The notes beneath the pieces are model-generated. The model was not told where the DNA came from. It ran no database searches and was given only the letters and a program-made list of their open reading frames with translations. Positions 39,872-49,360 of a stretch of 57,291 nt of DNA are shown here, piece by piece (positions within the stretch are counted from its first letter, which is position 1; each line of letters opens with the position of its first letter). The position numbers were made by a program, and so were the translations under genes. The DNA comes from Bacteroidales bacterium (GTDB taxonomy: Bacteria; Bacteroidota; Bacteroidia; Bacteroidales; F082), in the NCBI GenBank assembly GCA_017530365.1, contig JAFXMK010000028.1, positions 1 to 57,291 of the forward strand. Direction: 5' to 3'.

Positions 39872-42800
39872 TTATTCCACAACCACTTTCTGGACGTTGG
39901 TTTGAGCGCCAGTAGTGATACGCAGGAAGTAAACACCCTTGGCCAAACTGTTGACATCAATTTGTTCCAAGCCTTGGGCTTGGCCATTGACGACTTGCTG
40001 TCCCATGTTGTTGTACAAGGCGTAACGATAAGTTGTATCGATACCTTTAATAAACAAGGTGCTGTTGGCTGGGTTAGGATAGACCTGGAAGGATAGCGTG
40101 TTGTCTGCAACGCTTGTGTAATCCACTACGTCCACAATGATGGAGACCGGGACGGAAAGAGAGCCGTCCTCTGTAGAGGCAATGACGCTGTATTCGTAGC
40201 TGCCGTAACCCACAATCTCAGTGAAAGAGGTTTCGGTAACTCTGGCGATCTCTTCACCATCGCGTTTTACGATATAGCTATCAGCTTCGCGGCTATCGGT
40301 CCATGTGAGGGTGACTTCAGTATCATCCACATTTGCGACGAGGTCTTTCACTGGCTCAAGGAAGGTGATGACGTTGGTTGGTGGGAACAGAATGTCATCC
40401 ACCATGGCGCAGTCTTCACCGCTATTCACGGAGCTGTCTTTGTGGTAGGTCCACTTGAAAGTGTGGGTGCCTGCTGACAAAGGTTGGGTGAATTGTGTCC
40501 AGTTAACGGTACCAGACCAATTGCCCATTTCCTGATTGTCCATGTAGAAGAAGAGCTTATCCCAGTTGGCTTCTGACGAGACCTTGTACATAAAGGTGAG
40601 CTCGCCTGGAGCCAGGACGTCCACTGTCAGAATCATAGAGTAATCAGTGTTACCCAAGCCTGCATTGGTGGATTTGGCACATTTTCCCTTAGCGCCGTCA
40701 TCTACGATAGCCCATGCGTTAGTTTGGCTGAACGTCCAGTCTTCTCCGAAAATGCCTGACTCAAAGTCTTCCATAATGGCACCATAGCTAATAACGAAGA
40801 TGCCATCAACAGAGAAGAGACCTGATGTGAAATGATAAGCAGCTTCGAAGGTCGTGCCGGGTTCAATGTTTTCATTGACAGTGTAGTCGGCATTGATTGT
40901 GATGGTTTCGTCGCTGTTAATGGTATCGTTAAATGTAATGGTGGTCGGGTCGAATACCAGATCGGGTGAGCAACTGGTAATGTTCAACACACCTCCATAG
41001 GACGGGGCAGAGCCGCTGTTCTTGATGGTAAATGCGACGTTGCCATCGCTAGTAACGATGTTTTGGAATTCAATGTTTGGAGCATGCAGTTGGATAATGA
41101 ACACTTTTTCCCAGGTGTTGGTGCCATCAGTCACTGTAAGAGTGAATTCTGCATTGGTCTTGTCGGGAACATTTTCAGCAACGCTGAACTGGAAACCTTC
41201 CAAAGTAACAGTTTCGTCAGGATTAATGCTGGCGACGCTGCCTTCACCGGCGAGGATTTCAACATACTCGGAAGAAGTGGTAAGGGTAGCGGTAAGGTTG
41301 TTAGCCACTTCAACGCCGACATTCTTAATGTTGATGTCCATATCGATGGTCTCGCCATAGTTGGCTTGATCTGCGCTCAATGTGTAATTGCTCATGGAGA
41401 TGTAAGCGCCTTCGGCAACAATGACTTCGATGGTGCCGACATAGGTTACCTTATTATAACCCATCACTACTAGATCGGCAGTTCCTACGTTGGTCAAAGC
41501 GGGGAAGGTAAGGGTGCACTCACCATTGTTGATGCGACCATAAGCGATGACTTCACCGTCCATGGATAGTGTTGCGATTCCATATTCTGCTGCAGCTGTG
41601 ATATTCAGTTCAGTCATTCCAACCATCAAGACTGCGGGAGAAGCATTGACGTTCATTTCCACGGGATTCTCAGTACGAACCATCAGGGTTGGGTCGCCGA
41701 AGAGCGTCCAGGAGTTGTGAGTGGCGGTGAATAAGGCATCGCTGCCAAAGTCAAGAACTCCCATGTTGCCATTCAATGAAGCACCTGCCAAGGTGTGATT
41801 GAATTGGTCGCCACCATGCCATTCAGTCAAAACGTTAACCATTTCGTCCTGACCGTACATGGGCGGTTGCCAAGGTTGGGAAATCCAAGAGAACATGCCT
41901 CCGACAGCGCCTGTGGGCAAACCCGTTGAGTTGTCGGTGGCACGCATCCATGCTTCAGCGAAGCACTCGCCGTTGGCACCGCCATAGTCAAACTTGCCAT
42001 TCAAGCAAGCCACTGACCACACGATAGGCCACATGTTGTCATTGGTCAAGGCATTGACATTGCTGGTGCTATATCCAGCTACACCCCAACTGGTTTCCGA
42101 ACCGTGGTTGCAGTAGTTGACAATACTCACACCTTGGTTGAGAGCGTTGCTGATGGTGGTAGTGGATGCTGTGGCGCCACTGCCGTAACCACCGTGAAGC
42201 TCAGTAACCTCTGAATAGGTATAGTGCAGTAGCGTGTCGCGGATCAAATCGATGTGTTGGTAGTCATATTCGCCAAAATGGCCGGGACCGTCGTTCATGT
42301 GTCCGATACCTAAACCCTTGTCAGCCCAAGTCACATTGGATTGCATGTCGCGCTCGTAGTAAAGCACCTTGTTGATGTGATTTGCAACGTGGGCGTCAGT
42401 TTGTACCGAAAAACGGCCAATGAACACTTCGGGGTAGTTGTCGTTTCCCTCAAGTTGGGCAAACCACATGTCAGAATACTGGTTGGTATTGTCATAAAAG
42501 AAAGGGTGAGGGGTGATGTGCTCAAAGTCGCCTATCAACAGCACATAAGCCAGATTATGGTCAGGATCATTATACACGCTTGAGATATAGTTCTTGATGA
42601 CGTCTGTGTTGTTGCTGCCAACTTCGGTCATGCTCACCATGGTGGTGGGACGGCCAGATTGGTTCTTCCAATCCACAAAAGGTTGCATGCCTGCCATGAA
42701 CTGGTCAGCGCAGATGACGAGCATTTCGCCGTTGTCTTCCAAAAATGGGTATTTTGCCTGCACTTCACCGAAGTTGATGAAACGATGGTTGTAGGATGCC

Positions 42801-43423
42801 TTGAACTCAGGAGAAGTCTTGACGGCATTGCTCCTGCGGGCGGCTTTTTGGTTGACGCCGTTGTCGCTCACTTTGGTCATGGCAATGGTCAGATGTGTGT
42901 AAACACGCAAGGTCTTTGTCACAGGGTTGTAAGCAAAGGGACGAACCATGATGTTCTGGCCTCTGAAGTCACGCTGGATATAGGGTGCTTCCAGATAGAC
43001 TTGTGTGGCAGGCCAGAAAGCGTTCTGCTGGTACATCTCGCCGTAGGTGTATGGCACGTCGTCAGGGTTGATTTGACGGCTGAAACCACCTTTGGAAGGA
43101 GCAATGCTCATGTTGTCATAATCGGTGTATTGGGCGTCAATGACATTGACAGTCATTTCTGCTCTGTCGCCGATGATGGCAGGAATGGGTAGCAAGGGGA
43201 GGTCGGGAGCTCCGGCTTCGAGAATGGATCCCATTTTCGGGGCATTGACGATGAACTGTTCGCCTTGAGGAGTCATCACCTTGGCGGTGGAGAAACCATT
43301 GAGATCAAACTGGACGACAATGCTTTCCTCTGAACTGGAGATCAATTTGGTCGTAGGAGCCTTTTGTGCGAAAAGGCTTCCTGCGATCAAAAAGGTCAAT
43401 AGAATTAAAATGTTTCTTTTCAT
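39872..43423 (-). CDS. Gingipain-like C25 cysteine peptidase, T9SS-exported (paralogue 1)
   Basis: The 1183-residue protein has a signal peptide, a propeptide (about 20-220), a C25 catalytic domain (about 225-590) with His440 in YCNHGSETSW and Cys473 in SVACLNGKFD (33 residues apart, the same spacing as in gingipains), an immunoglobulin-like domain, a cleaved-adhesin-type domain (about 905-1050; MEDFESGIF, TFMYKVSSEANWDKLFFY), a fibronectin-type segment and a T9SS sorting domain (about 1110-1183; QVYPNPANSTLF, ITTGAQTNVQKVVVE). Cleavage specificity cannot be read without the S1 pocket alignment. Only 19 nt lie between it and the second copy upstream. Confidence 0.9.
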   Translation of the reverse strand: MKRNILILLTFLIAGSLFAQKAPTTKLISSSEESIVVQFDLNGFSTAKVMTPQGEQFIVNAPKMGSILEAGAPDLPLLPIPAIIGDRAEMTVNVIDAQYTDYDNMSIAPSKGGFSRQINPDDVPYTYGEMYQQNAFWPATQVYLEAPYIQRDFRGQNIMVRPFAYNPVTKTLRVYTHLTIAMTKVSDNGVNQKAARRSNAVKTSPEFKASYNHRFINFGEVQAKYPFLEDNGEMLVICADQFMAGMQPFVDWKNQSGRPTTMVSMTEVGSNNTDVIKNYISSVYNDPDHNLAYVLLIGDFEHITPHPFFYDNTNQYSDMWFAQLEGNDNYPEVFIGRFSVQTDAHVANHINKVLYYERDMQSNVTWADKGLGIGHMNDGPGHFGEYDYQHIDLIRDTLLHYTYSEVTELHGGYGSGATASTTTISNALNQGVSIVNYCNHGSETSWGVAGYSTSNVNALTNDNMWPIVWSVACLNGKFDYGGANGECFAEAWMRATDNSTGLPTGAVGGMFSWISQPWQPPMYGQDEMVNVLTEWHGGDQFNHTLAGASLNGNMGVLDFGSDALFTATHNSWTLFGDPTLMVRTENPVEMNVNASPAVLMVGMTELNITAAAEYGIATLSMDGEVIAYGRINNGECTLTFPALTNVGTADLVVMGYNKVTYVGTIEVIVAEGAYISMSNYTLSADQANYGETIDMDINIKNVGVEVANNLTATLTTSSEYVEILAGEGSVASINPDETVTLEGFQFSVAENVPDKTNAEFTLTVTDGTNTWEKVFIIQLHAPNIEFQNIVTSDGNVAFTIKNSGSAPSYGGVLNITSCSPDLVFDPTTITFNDTINSDETITINADYTVNENIEPGTTFEAAYHFTSGLFSVDGIFVISYGAIMEDFESGIFGEDWTFSQTNAWAIVDDGAKGKCAKSTNAGLGNTDYSMILTVDVLAPGELTFMYKVSSEANWDKLFFYMDNQEMGNWSGTVNWTQFTQPLSAGTHTFKWTYHKDSSVNSGEDCAMVDDILFPPTNVITFLEPVKDLVANVDDTEVTLTWTDSREADSYIVKRDGEEIARVTETSFTEIVGYGSYEYSVIASTEDGSLSVPVSIIVDVVDYTSVADNTLSFQVYPNPANSTLFIKGIDTTYRYALYNNMGQQVVNGQAQGLEQIDVNSLAKGVYFLRITTGAQTNVQKVVVE

Positions 43424-43442
43424 TGATTTGTGCTATCAGTGT

Positions 43443-46400
43443 TTATTTGACAATAATCTTTTGTACATTGGTCTGGTTGCCGCTGGTAATGCGGAGGAAG
43501 TAAACACCCTTGGTCAAATTGTTGACATCGATTTGCTTCAAGCCTTCCGCCTGACCATTGACGACTTGCTGACCCATGTTGTTATACAAGGCATACTCAT
43601 AAGTGGCATTGATGCCTTTAATGAACAAGGTGCTGCTGGCAGGGTTAGGATAGACCTGCAATGACTCGATGTTTTCTGCTACGTCTGTTAAATCCTCAAC
43701 GGTTACCATAATAGTGGTGGGGATGGACAATGTGCCATCTTCTTTAGAGGCAATGACACTGTATTCATAGTTTCCATATCCCACGATTTCAGTGAAGGCG
43801 GGTTCGGTTACCCTGGCGATTTCTTCACCGTCGCGAAGCACGATAAAGCTATCAGCATCGCTGTATTCCCATGTGAGGTTGACTTCCGTGTCATCCACAT
43901 TTGCGACAAGGTTAAATACTGGATCGATGAAGTTATAGACATGGACGGGCGGGAAGTGGATGTCATCAACCATGGCGCAGTCGTCACCGCTGTTCACAGA
44001 GCTGTCTTTGTGGTAGGTCCACTTGAATGAGTGCTGTCCCACTGTCACGGGCTGTGTATAGGTGGCCCAATCGACGTTACCGGACCAGTTGGCCATCTCC
44101 TGATTGTCCATGTAGAAGAAGAGCTTGTCCCAGTTGGCTTCAGAGGAGACCTTGTACATGAAGGTAAGATCGCCAGCAGCCAAGACATTGACGGACAGTA
44201 TCATTGAGTAGTCTGAACTAGCTATGCCATTGTTCATGGATTTAGCACATTTTCCTCTTGCACCGCCATCCACGATGGTCCAAGCATTGGTGGGGTCGAA
44301 TGTCCAGTCGGTGTTGAATTCGCCACTCTCGAAGTTTTCCATAATGGCACCATATGTGAGGATGAAGTCGCCCTCAACTGACAGAAGGCCTGTGGTCATG
44401 GAATAGGCAATCATGAAAGTGCTTCCTTCTTCGACGGAAGGATCTACGATGTAAGGCACATCGATGGCGATGGTGGCGCCGCCTTCGACAGTATCTTCGA
44501 AATTGATGGTGGTTTGTTCAAATGTCACGGAGGTAGAGCTGCAGTTGAGGTTCAATGTGCCGCCGTAGAAAGGAGCAGTGCCAGTGTTCTTGAAGGTGAA
44601 GGTCACCTTATCCTCGGCTTTTTCGATGTTTTCTACCACGAGGCCGGGAGCGTGAAGCTCAATGAGGACCTTGCTTGTCCAAGTGTCGGTACCATCAGTA
44701 ACAGTGAGATCGAACTGGGCCTTGGTCTTGTCGGGAACATTCTCGGCAACGCTGAATTGGAAGCCTTCCATGATGGCAGTGTTGTCGGGATCCAGTGAGG
44801 AGACTGAGCCTTCGCTGGCAAGAATCTCAACATATTCATTCGTTGTTGAGAGGGTGGCGGTGAGGTTGCTGGCGGTTAAGGTTCCGACATTCTTTACGGT
44901 AATATTCATGTCAATGGTCTCACCATAGTTGGCTTGAGGAGCGCTCAAAGCGTAGGAGTCAATGGCAATGTAGGCGCCATTCATAGCGGCAGCAGGAACA
45001 ATAGCGACATAAGGTTGGCGTTGTGGATGAGTCACCACGATTTTCACGTCGCCACCAGAGGTGATGGGCTCGATGGCGATGTCAGTGGTGCCGGTCTCGT
45101 CAACCATGCCAGCACCATAGAGGATGCCGTCCTTTGAGATGCCGACATAGGACCCGGGAGCTGCACTCACGGTGTAGGTTTCCATGCCGATGGGCAGGGT
45201 GGGCATGTGGCTGACGCTGTTCTCAGTGGGTTGCACACGGAAAGGAAGGATGGAGCCGTCGCCCAGGGTGTGGTAGGCTTGCCAGTCGTAGAGGTTGCTG
45301 ATGTGGATTTCGTAACCCAGTTCTTCGGCGGCGTTGCTAGCCAGGTTGCCGATGAACATCAAGGAAGTGACGCAGTTGTAAGCTTCATCAGTCCACCAGG
45401 CATCGTAGAAGCCCATGGTGGTCTCCTCATAAGAAGGCATGGTGCCGTCAGCACGGTTGGTGGCGCCAACACCGAAGTAGTAGTCGTTCTTCCAGTAAGT
45501 GGAAGGGCATGAGCCGATGTAGGCAAAAGCGCCCTTGTTTTCGGCACGCACCATGGCCTCACCGAAGCAGGTGGAGCTGTAACCCCAGTCGGCAGCTTGG
45601 CAGCAGTTACCCATGGCGAGGAAGTACTTGTGTTCGTTGGTCAGGGTATTGACGTCGTTGACGTTGAAGGTTGGGCCAGCCCAGCTGGTCTGGCTGCCGT
45701 GGGCGGTGTAGTTGGCAAAACCGACACCGGTGCTCAGGTAGCTGTAGCAGTTGGTGTAGGTGCCGTGGCTGAACTCATTGACCTCGGTAAAGCCGTGGTC
45801 TGTGTTGTAATAGTAGTTGGTGGCGTACCAAATGGTGGGACGGCCGACCTGGACACCCCAGCCGCTGGAGTCTTCACCGGCGATGAGCAACACTTTGCTC
45901 AGGTAGCTCGGGTCGGGCATGGTGAATTGTTCGTATTCAAGAGCCTTGGCCAGCATGGAGGCCAACTGGTTGACGGTTTCAGCGGGGAAACGGCTGTGGT
46001 ACATATCGGAGAACATGTCACCGTCGATGCTTGAGTAGTTAAGGTCGGTGACGCAGTTGGTGGCGCTTCCGTTGCCTGATTCGGGAACCATGTTGCGGTC
46101 GCCCATGATCATCAGGAAGGTAGGAGCGCTCTCAGCGTATTTCTGTTGGATGAAGGTGCGGATGGCGTTGGCGTTGGAACCGATCTCGTCAGTGTAGTTC
46201 ACATCAACATAGAAACCTTTTTCAGTCTTCCAATTAACCCATTCCTGAATGGTCGATTCGAAGGCACGGTTGGTGATGACCAGCATCTTGACAGGGTTCT
46301 GCCAGAGGTCCGGATGATCGCTGTAGACGTCGCGAAGTTGTCTTTCGTTGAACATCGTTTTGTAGACGCCAGACCAATAAGGGTTGAAAGTACGGGCAAA

Positions 46401-47042
46401 CTCTTCGTAAGCGGCGTTCTTGTCATATTGGCCGAAGTTCACTTCCACCTCGATGTTATTGTAAACACGGATGAGGTTGTTGACGGCATCATATTGCACG
46501 GGGTTGATGGTCAGAGCACCAACCTGGATGCCACGCATGGTGCCTTGAATATTGAACATGGCAATAGGACGCTCCACAAAACCAGCGGTGGTGTATGCCT
46601 TGGCGTTATAGTCAAAAGGAACGCTCTCAGGGTTTTGGTCCTTGAGAAGAGGAGTCTGCTGAGGATAGAGGCGGTGAATGCCGTAGTCGGCAAGGTTGTA
46701 AACAGTGGTGGAGTAATTCTTCACCTCGACACTGACGTTGCTAACGCCAATAGGCACAGCAATCAGTTTGTTGGCTGCAGGCACAGTAGGATCACCGATG
46801 TTTCCTGCAGGATACGTGCCGTCCATCGTGATGTTGGAGAACACGCCTTTTTCGGTGGCGACCTCAGTAGCATCGATGCTGCTGAATGAGAAGGTGGCAG
46901 TTAAGCCTTCGTCAGAAGTGTTGAGGCACTGTTGTGCGCTCTTGGCACCGTTCAGGTCGATGCGGGCCTGGCCCATCATCTGGGTGCTGAACAACATTCC
47001 AATCAGGAGGAATGCCGAGAAAAGTAAAGCTGTTCTTTTCAT
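43443..47042 (-). CDS. Gingipain-like C25 cysteine peptidase, T9SS-exported (paralogue 2)
   Basis: The 1199-residue protein has the same plan as its neighbour: signal peptide, propeptide (about 25-230), C25 domain with His448 in YTAHGSQTSW and Cys481 in GNCCQAADW (33 apart; the preceding Cys480 is extra), Ig-like and adhesin-type domains, a fibronectin-type segment and a T9SS sorting domain ending NQTNVQKIIVK. The propeptide and catalytic halves differ clearly from paralogue 1, while the C-terminal 500 residues are much closer. Upstream is CAAAAATA (47119), a minus-strand TATTTTTG box. Both genes may be read from it. Confidence 0.9.
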   Translation of the reverse strand: MKRTALLFSAFLLIGMLFSTQMMGQARIDLNGAKSAQQCLNTSDEGLTATFSFSSIDATEVATEKGVFSNITMDGTYPAGNIGDPTVPAANKLIAVPIGVSNVSVEVKNYSTTVYNLADYGIHRLYPQQTPLLKDQNPESVPFDYNAKAYTTAGFVERPIAMFNIQGTMRGIQVGALTINPVQYDAVNNLIRVYNNIEVEVNFGQYDKNAAYEEFARTFNPYWSGVYKTMFNERQLRDVYSDHPDLWQNPVKMLVITNRAFESTIQEWVNWKTEKGFYVDVNYTDEIGSNANAIRTFIQQKYAESAPTFLMIMGDRNMVPESGNGSATNCVTDLNYSSIDGDMFSDMYHSRFPAETVNQLASMLAKALEYEQFTMPDPSYLSKVLLIAGEDSSGWGVQVGRPTIWYATNYYYNTDHGFTEVNEFSHGTYTNCYSYLSTGVGFANYTAHGSQTSWAGPTFNVNDVNTLTNEHKYFLAMGNCCQAADWGYSSTCFGEAMVRAENKGAFAYIGSCPSTYWKNDYYFGVGATNRADGTMPSYEETTMGFYDAWWTDEAYNCVTSLMFIGNLASNAAEELGYEIHISNLYDWQAYHTLGDGSILPFRVQPTENSVSHMPTLPIGMETYTVSAAPGSYVGISKDGILYGAGMVDETGTTDIAIEPITSGGDVKIVVTHPQRQPYVAIVPAAAMNGAYIAIDSYALSAPQANYGETIDMNITVKNVGTLTASNLTATLSTTNEYVEILASEGSVSSLDPDNTAIMEGFQFSVAENVPDKTKAQFDLTVTDGTDTWTSKVLIELHAPGLVVENIEKAEDKVTFTFKNTGTAPFYGGTLNLNCSSTSVTFEQTTINFEDTVEGGATIAIDVPYIVDPSVEEGSTFMIAYSMTTGLLSVEGDFILTYGAIMENFESGEFNTDWTFDPTNAWTIVDGGARGKCAKSMNNGIASSDYSMILSVNVLAAGDLTFMYKVSSEANWDKLFFYMDNQEMANWSGNVDWATYTQPVTVGQHSFKWTYHKDSSVNSGDDCAMVDDIHFPPVHVYNFIDPVFNLVANVDDTEVNLTWEYSDADSFIVLRDGEEIARVTEPAFTEIVGYGNYEYSVIASKEDGTLSIPTTIMVTVEDLTDVAENIESLQVYPNPASSTLFIKGINATYEYALYNNMGQQVVNGQAEGLKQIDVNNLTKGVYFLRITSGNQTNVQKIIVK

Positions 47043-47118
47043 TGTTTGTTGTAAGTTGATTAATAAATTTATTTAATTATCTGATATTTATCACTCTGAT
47101 ATTATCATATTGAGCCTA

Positions 47119-47126
47119 CAAAAATA
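47119..47126 (-). promoter_or_regulatory. -7 box (TATTTTTG on minus strand) for the C25 pair
   Basis: CAAAAATA on the plus strand matches TAnnTTTG on the minus strand, 77 nt before the start of paralogue 2. The long gap implies a 5' leader of about 70 nt. Confidence 0.4.
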
Positions 47127-47189
47127 ACATCTTTCCGCCAAAAAATGGAGGAAAATATGCTTTTTTTTATTAAAAAATATTAATAAGAG

Positions 47190-48779
47190 TTATTTTAGCA
47201 ATCTACGATACATTTTATCATTGCTAATAACCTCGATGGCTTTTTTAATTGTGGGATCTTCTTTCAAAGTCACCTCATAGTATTGCTGCATTTCCCATAC
47301 GTTTCTGGCAATGAGTGCCTTTACTTGTAGCTTGATGTATTTTTCCGAGCGTTTGTACTCCTCTTCGTTCCAGGTTATCTTTTCCTTCTCTGCCTGCTTC
47401 CTGATATCCATGATCATGGCGTCAGTCACTTGGAATTGTTGGTTGTATTTATTGAATTCCTGGAATTGACTTTTAATAGTTTCACGCTGGGCCATGGCAT
47501 AGTCCACGGTGTACTTGTTCAAGATGCCTTTCCGGATTAAGTTGGTGTACAGCTTGCTGTTGAAGCTGGTATCGGCAGGCATGAAGATGTCGGGCATAAT
47601 GCCTCCACCTCCATATACGATCCTTCCTTTGTCGGTCTTATATTTCAGCGAGTCGGGGAAATGAATGCTGTCAGCATGGAAGTACTCGCCATGTTCCAGC
47701 CTTTTGGTCATCTCCTTGTAGTAGTCCTCGGTGCCTTTTTCGTAAGGCCTTTGTATGCATCGTCCTGTGGGGGTGTGGTAACGGGCAGTGGTCAAACGGA
47801 TGGCCGCACCGTCGGGTAAGTTGAAGGGACGTTGTACCAATCCTTTACCAAAAGAGCGGCGTCCGATGAGCACACCTCGGTCGTGGTCCTGCACGGCGCC
47901 TGAAAGGATCTCGCTAGCGGAGGCCGAACCTTCGTCAATCAACACGACTAAGTTGCCTTCAGTGTACATGCCTTTGTCGGTGCTTCGCCATTCCTGACGT
48001 TTGGAATGCAAGCCCTCCGTATAGACAATGAGCTGGTCGGCTTTTAGGAATTCATCCACCATGTCAATGGCTGTGTTGAGATATCCTCCAGAGTTGCTGC
48101 GCAGATCTAGTATCAGCGATCTCATTCCTTGAGCTTGGAGTTTTTCCATCGCCGCTTTAAACTCTTTGTCAGAGTCTTGGGCAAACCTGTCCAGCTTGAT
48201 GTAGCCTACCTTGTTTTCCATCATGAATGAAGCATTGATGCTGTTCAACGGAATCTTGTCACGAATAATCTCAAAATCCATCAATTCCTTGTCGTTTCCA
48301 CGCTTGACAGTAACGGTTACCTTGGTTCCTTTTTTGCCGCGTAAACGCTTTTGCACATATTCGGTATCCACTTTTTTGCCGAAAGCATCTTCTCCGTCTA
48401 TTTTGACGAATTTATCACCTGCCAAAATGCCAACTTTTTCAGATGGCCCGCCTGGGGTGGGACCGATGACAGTGATGGTGTCGCGAATCAACTGATAAGT
48501 GACGCCGATGCCTTCAAAACTGCCTACCAAAGGCTCGTTGGCTTTCTCCAAATCTTTTTTCGAGAGGTAGGCAGAATGGGGATCCAACTCTTTCAATGCG
48601 GCAATGATGGCATCTTCCACCACTTTGTCAAGATTGACAGTGTCCACATAGAAATTGTCGATCAGATATAGGGTGGTGCCGAGTTTCTGCGCACTCGTTT
48701 GGGTTTTACTGGGTTGTTGAGCGAAAACAGTAATAGCTGCTAACAGCAATGCGTTTAAAAATAAAAGTTTGATTTTCAT
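47190..48779 (-). CDS. S41 C-terminal processing peptidase (CtpA/Tsp type)
   Basis: The 529-residue protein has a signal peptide, a PDZ domain (about 90-165; GIGVTYQLI...PAEKVGILAGDKFVKI-type segment) and the S41 catalytic core with Ser in DEGSASASEI (about residue 285) and Lys in RRSFGKGLVQ. It is a periplasmic protease that trims protein C-termini and lies downstream of tsaC and the glycosyltransferases. The tail (about 430-529) is a charged helical extension. Confident family assignment. Confidence 0.92.
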   Translation of the reverse strand: MKIKLLFLNALLLAAITVFAQQPSKTQTSAQKLGTTLYLIDNFYVDTVNLDKVVEDAIIAALKELDPHSAYLSKKDLEKANEPLVGSFEGIGVTYQLIRDTITVIGPTPGGPSEKVGILAGDKFVKIDGEDAFGKKVDTEYVQKRLRGKKGTKVTVTVKRGNDKELMDFEIIRDKIPLNSINASFMMENKVGYIKLDRFAQDSDKEFKAAMEKLQAQGMRSLILDLRSNSGGYLNTAIDMVDEFLKADQLIVYTEGLHSKRQEWRSTDKGMYTEGNLVVLIDEGSASASEILSGAVQDHDRGVLIGRRSFGKGLVQRPFNLPDGAAIRLTTARYHTPTGRCIQRPYEKGTEDYYKEMTKRLEHGEYFHADSIHFPDSLKYKTDKGRIVYGGGGIMPDIFMPADTSFNSKLYTNLIRKGILNKYTVDYAMAQRETIKSQFQEFNKYNQQFQVTDAMIMDIRKQAEKEKITWNEEEYKRSEKYIKLQVKALIARNVWEMQQYYEVTLKEDPTIKKAIEVISNDKMYRRLLK

Positions 48780-48790
48780 GGTTTTTGGCG

Positions 48791-49360
48791 TTATTGTCTG
48801 ACTATTTCGAAAGTGTTGTCCTCAAACAATCTTATGATGGTTGAGCTTTGTGGGCGTTCCAGTACATCATGGTACAGCTGTACGGTATAATCGACGGACT
48901 GCTTCATCTCTTCGGTGATGTCACTATAGGTCACGGCAGAAGGTTGTCCGGAGAGGTTGGCAGAGGTGGAAGTGATGGGCTTGCCAAGCTGACGGATGAC
49001 CTCTTTGCAGAAGTCATGATTTACCACCCTGATGCAGACGGATTTGTCGGCAGAGACGTTTTTTGCCAGATTTTTGCCTTCAGCGTAGATGATGCTCAAA
49101 GGTTTTTTTGCCGCTTTGATCAGGTCGTATGCGATGACGGGAACGTTAACAACATAGTCTTTCAAACGGTCAACGGTGTCAACCAAAATAATGAGGCTCT
49201 TGTTTTTTGGCCTTTTCTTGGCAATATAAACTTTGTCGCAAGCCTTGCTGTTGGTGGCATCACAGCCAACGCCCCAAATGGTGTCGGTGGGGTAAAGGAT
49301 GGTTTTCCCTGCTTTCAGGAAAGAAACGGTGCGCTGGACTTCTTCTTCAAAAGATATCAT
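48791..49360 (-). CDS. tsaC: L-threonylcarbamoyladenylate synthase (Sua5/YciO/YrdC)
   Basis: The 189-residue YrdC-fold protein begins with the conserved YPTDTIWGVGCDATNSKA, then KKRPKNKSLIILV and ITSTSANLSGQPS. It makes threonylcarbamoyl-AMP for the t6A37 modification of tRNA. It overlaps the upstream glycosyltransferase by 4 nt (ATGA) and is followed after 11 nt by the CtpA gene. YciO-type paralogues have similar motifs, so the function is probable rather than certain. Confidence 0.85.
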   Translation of the reverse strand: MISFEEEVQRTVSFLKAGKTILYPTDTIWGVGCDATNSKACDKVYIAKKRPKNKSLIILVDTVDRLKDYVVNVPVIAYDLIKAAKKPLSIIYAEGKNLAKNVSADKSVCIRVVNHDFCKEVIRQLGKPITSTSANLSGQPSAVTYSDITEEMKQSVDYTVQLYHDVLERPQSSTIIRLFEDNTFEIVRQ

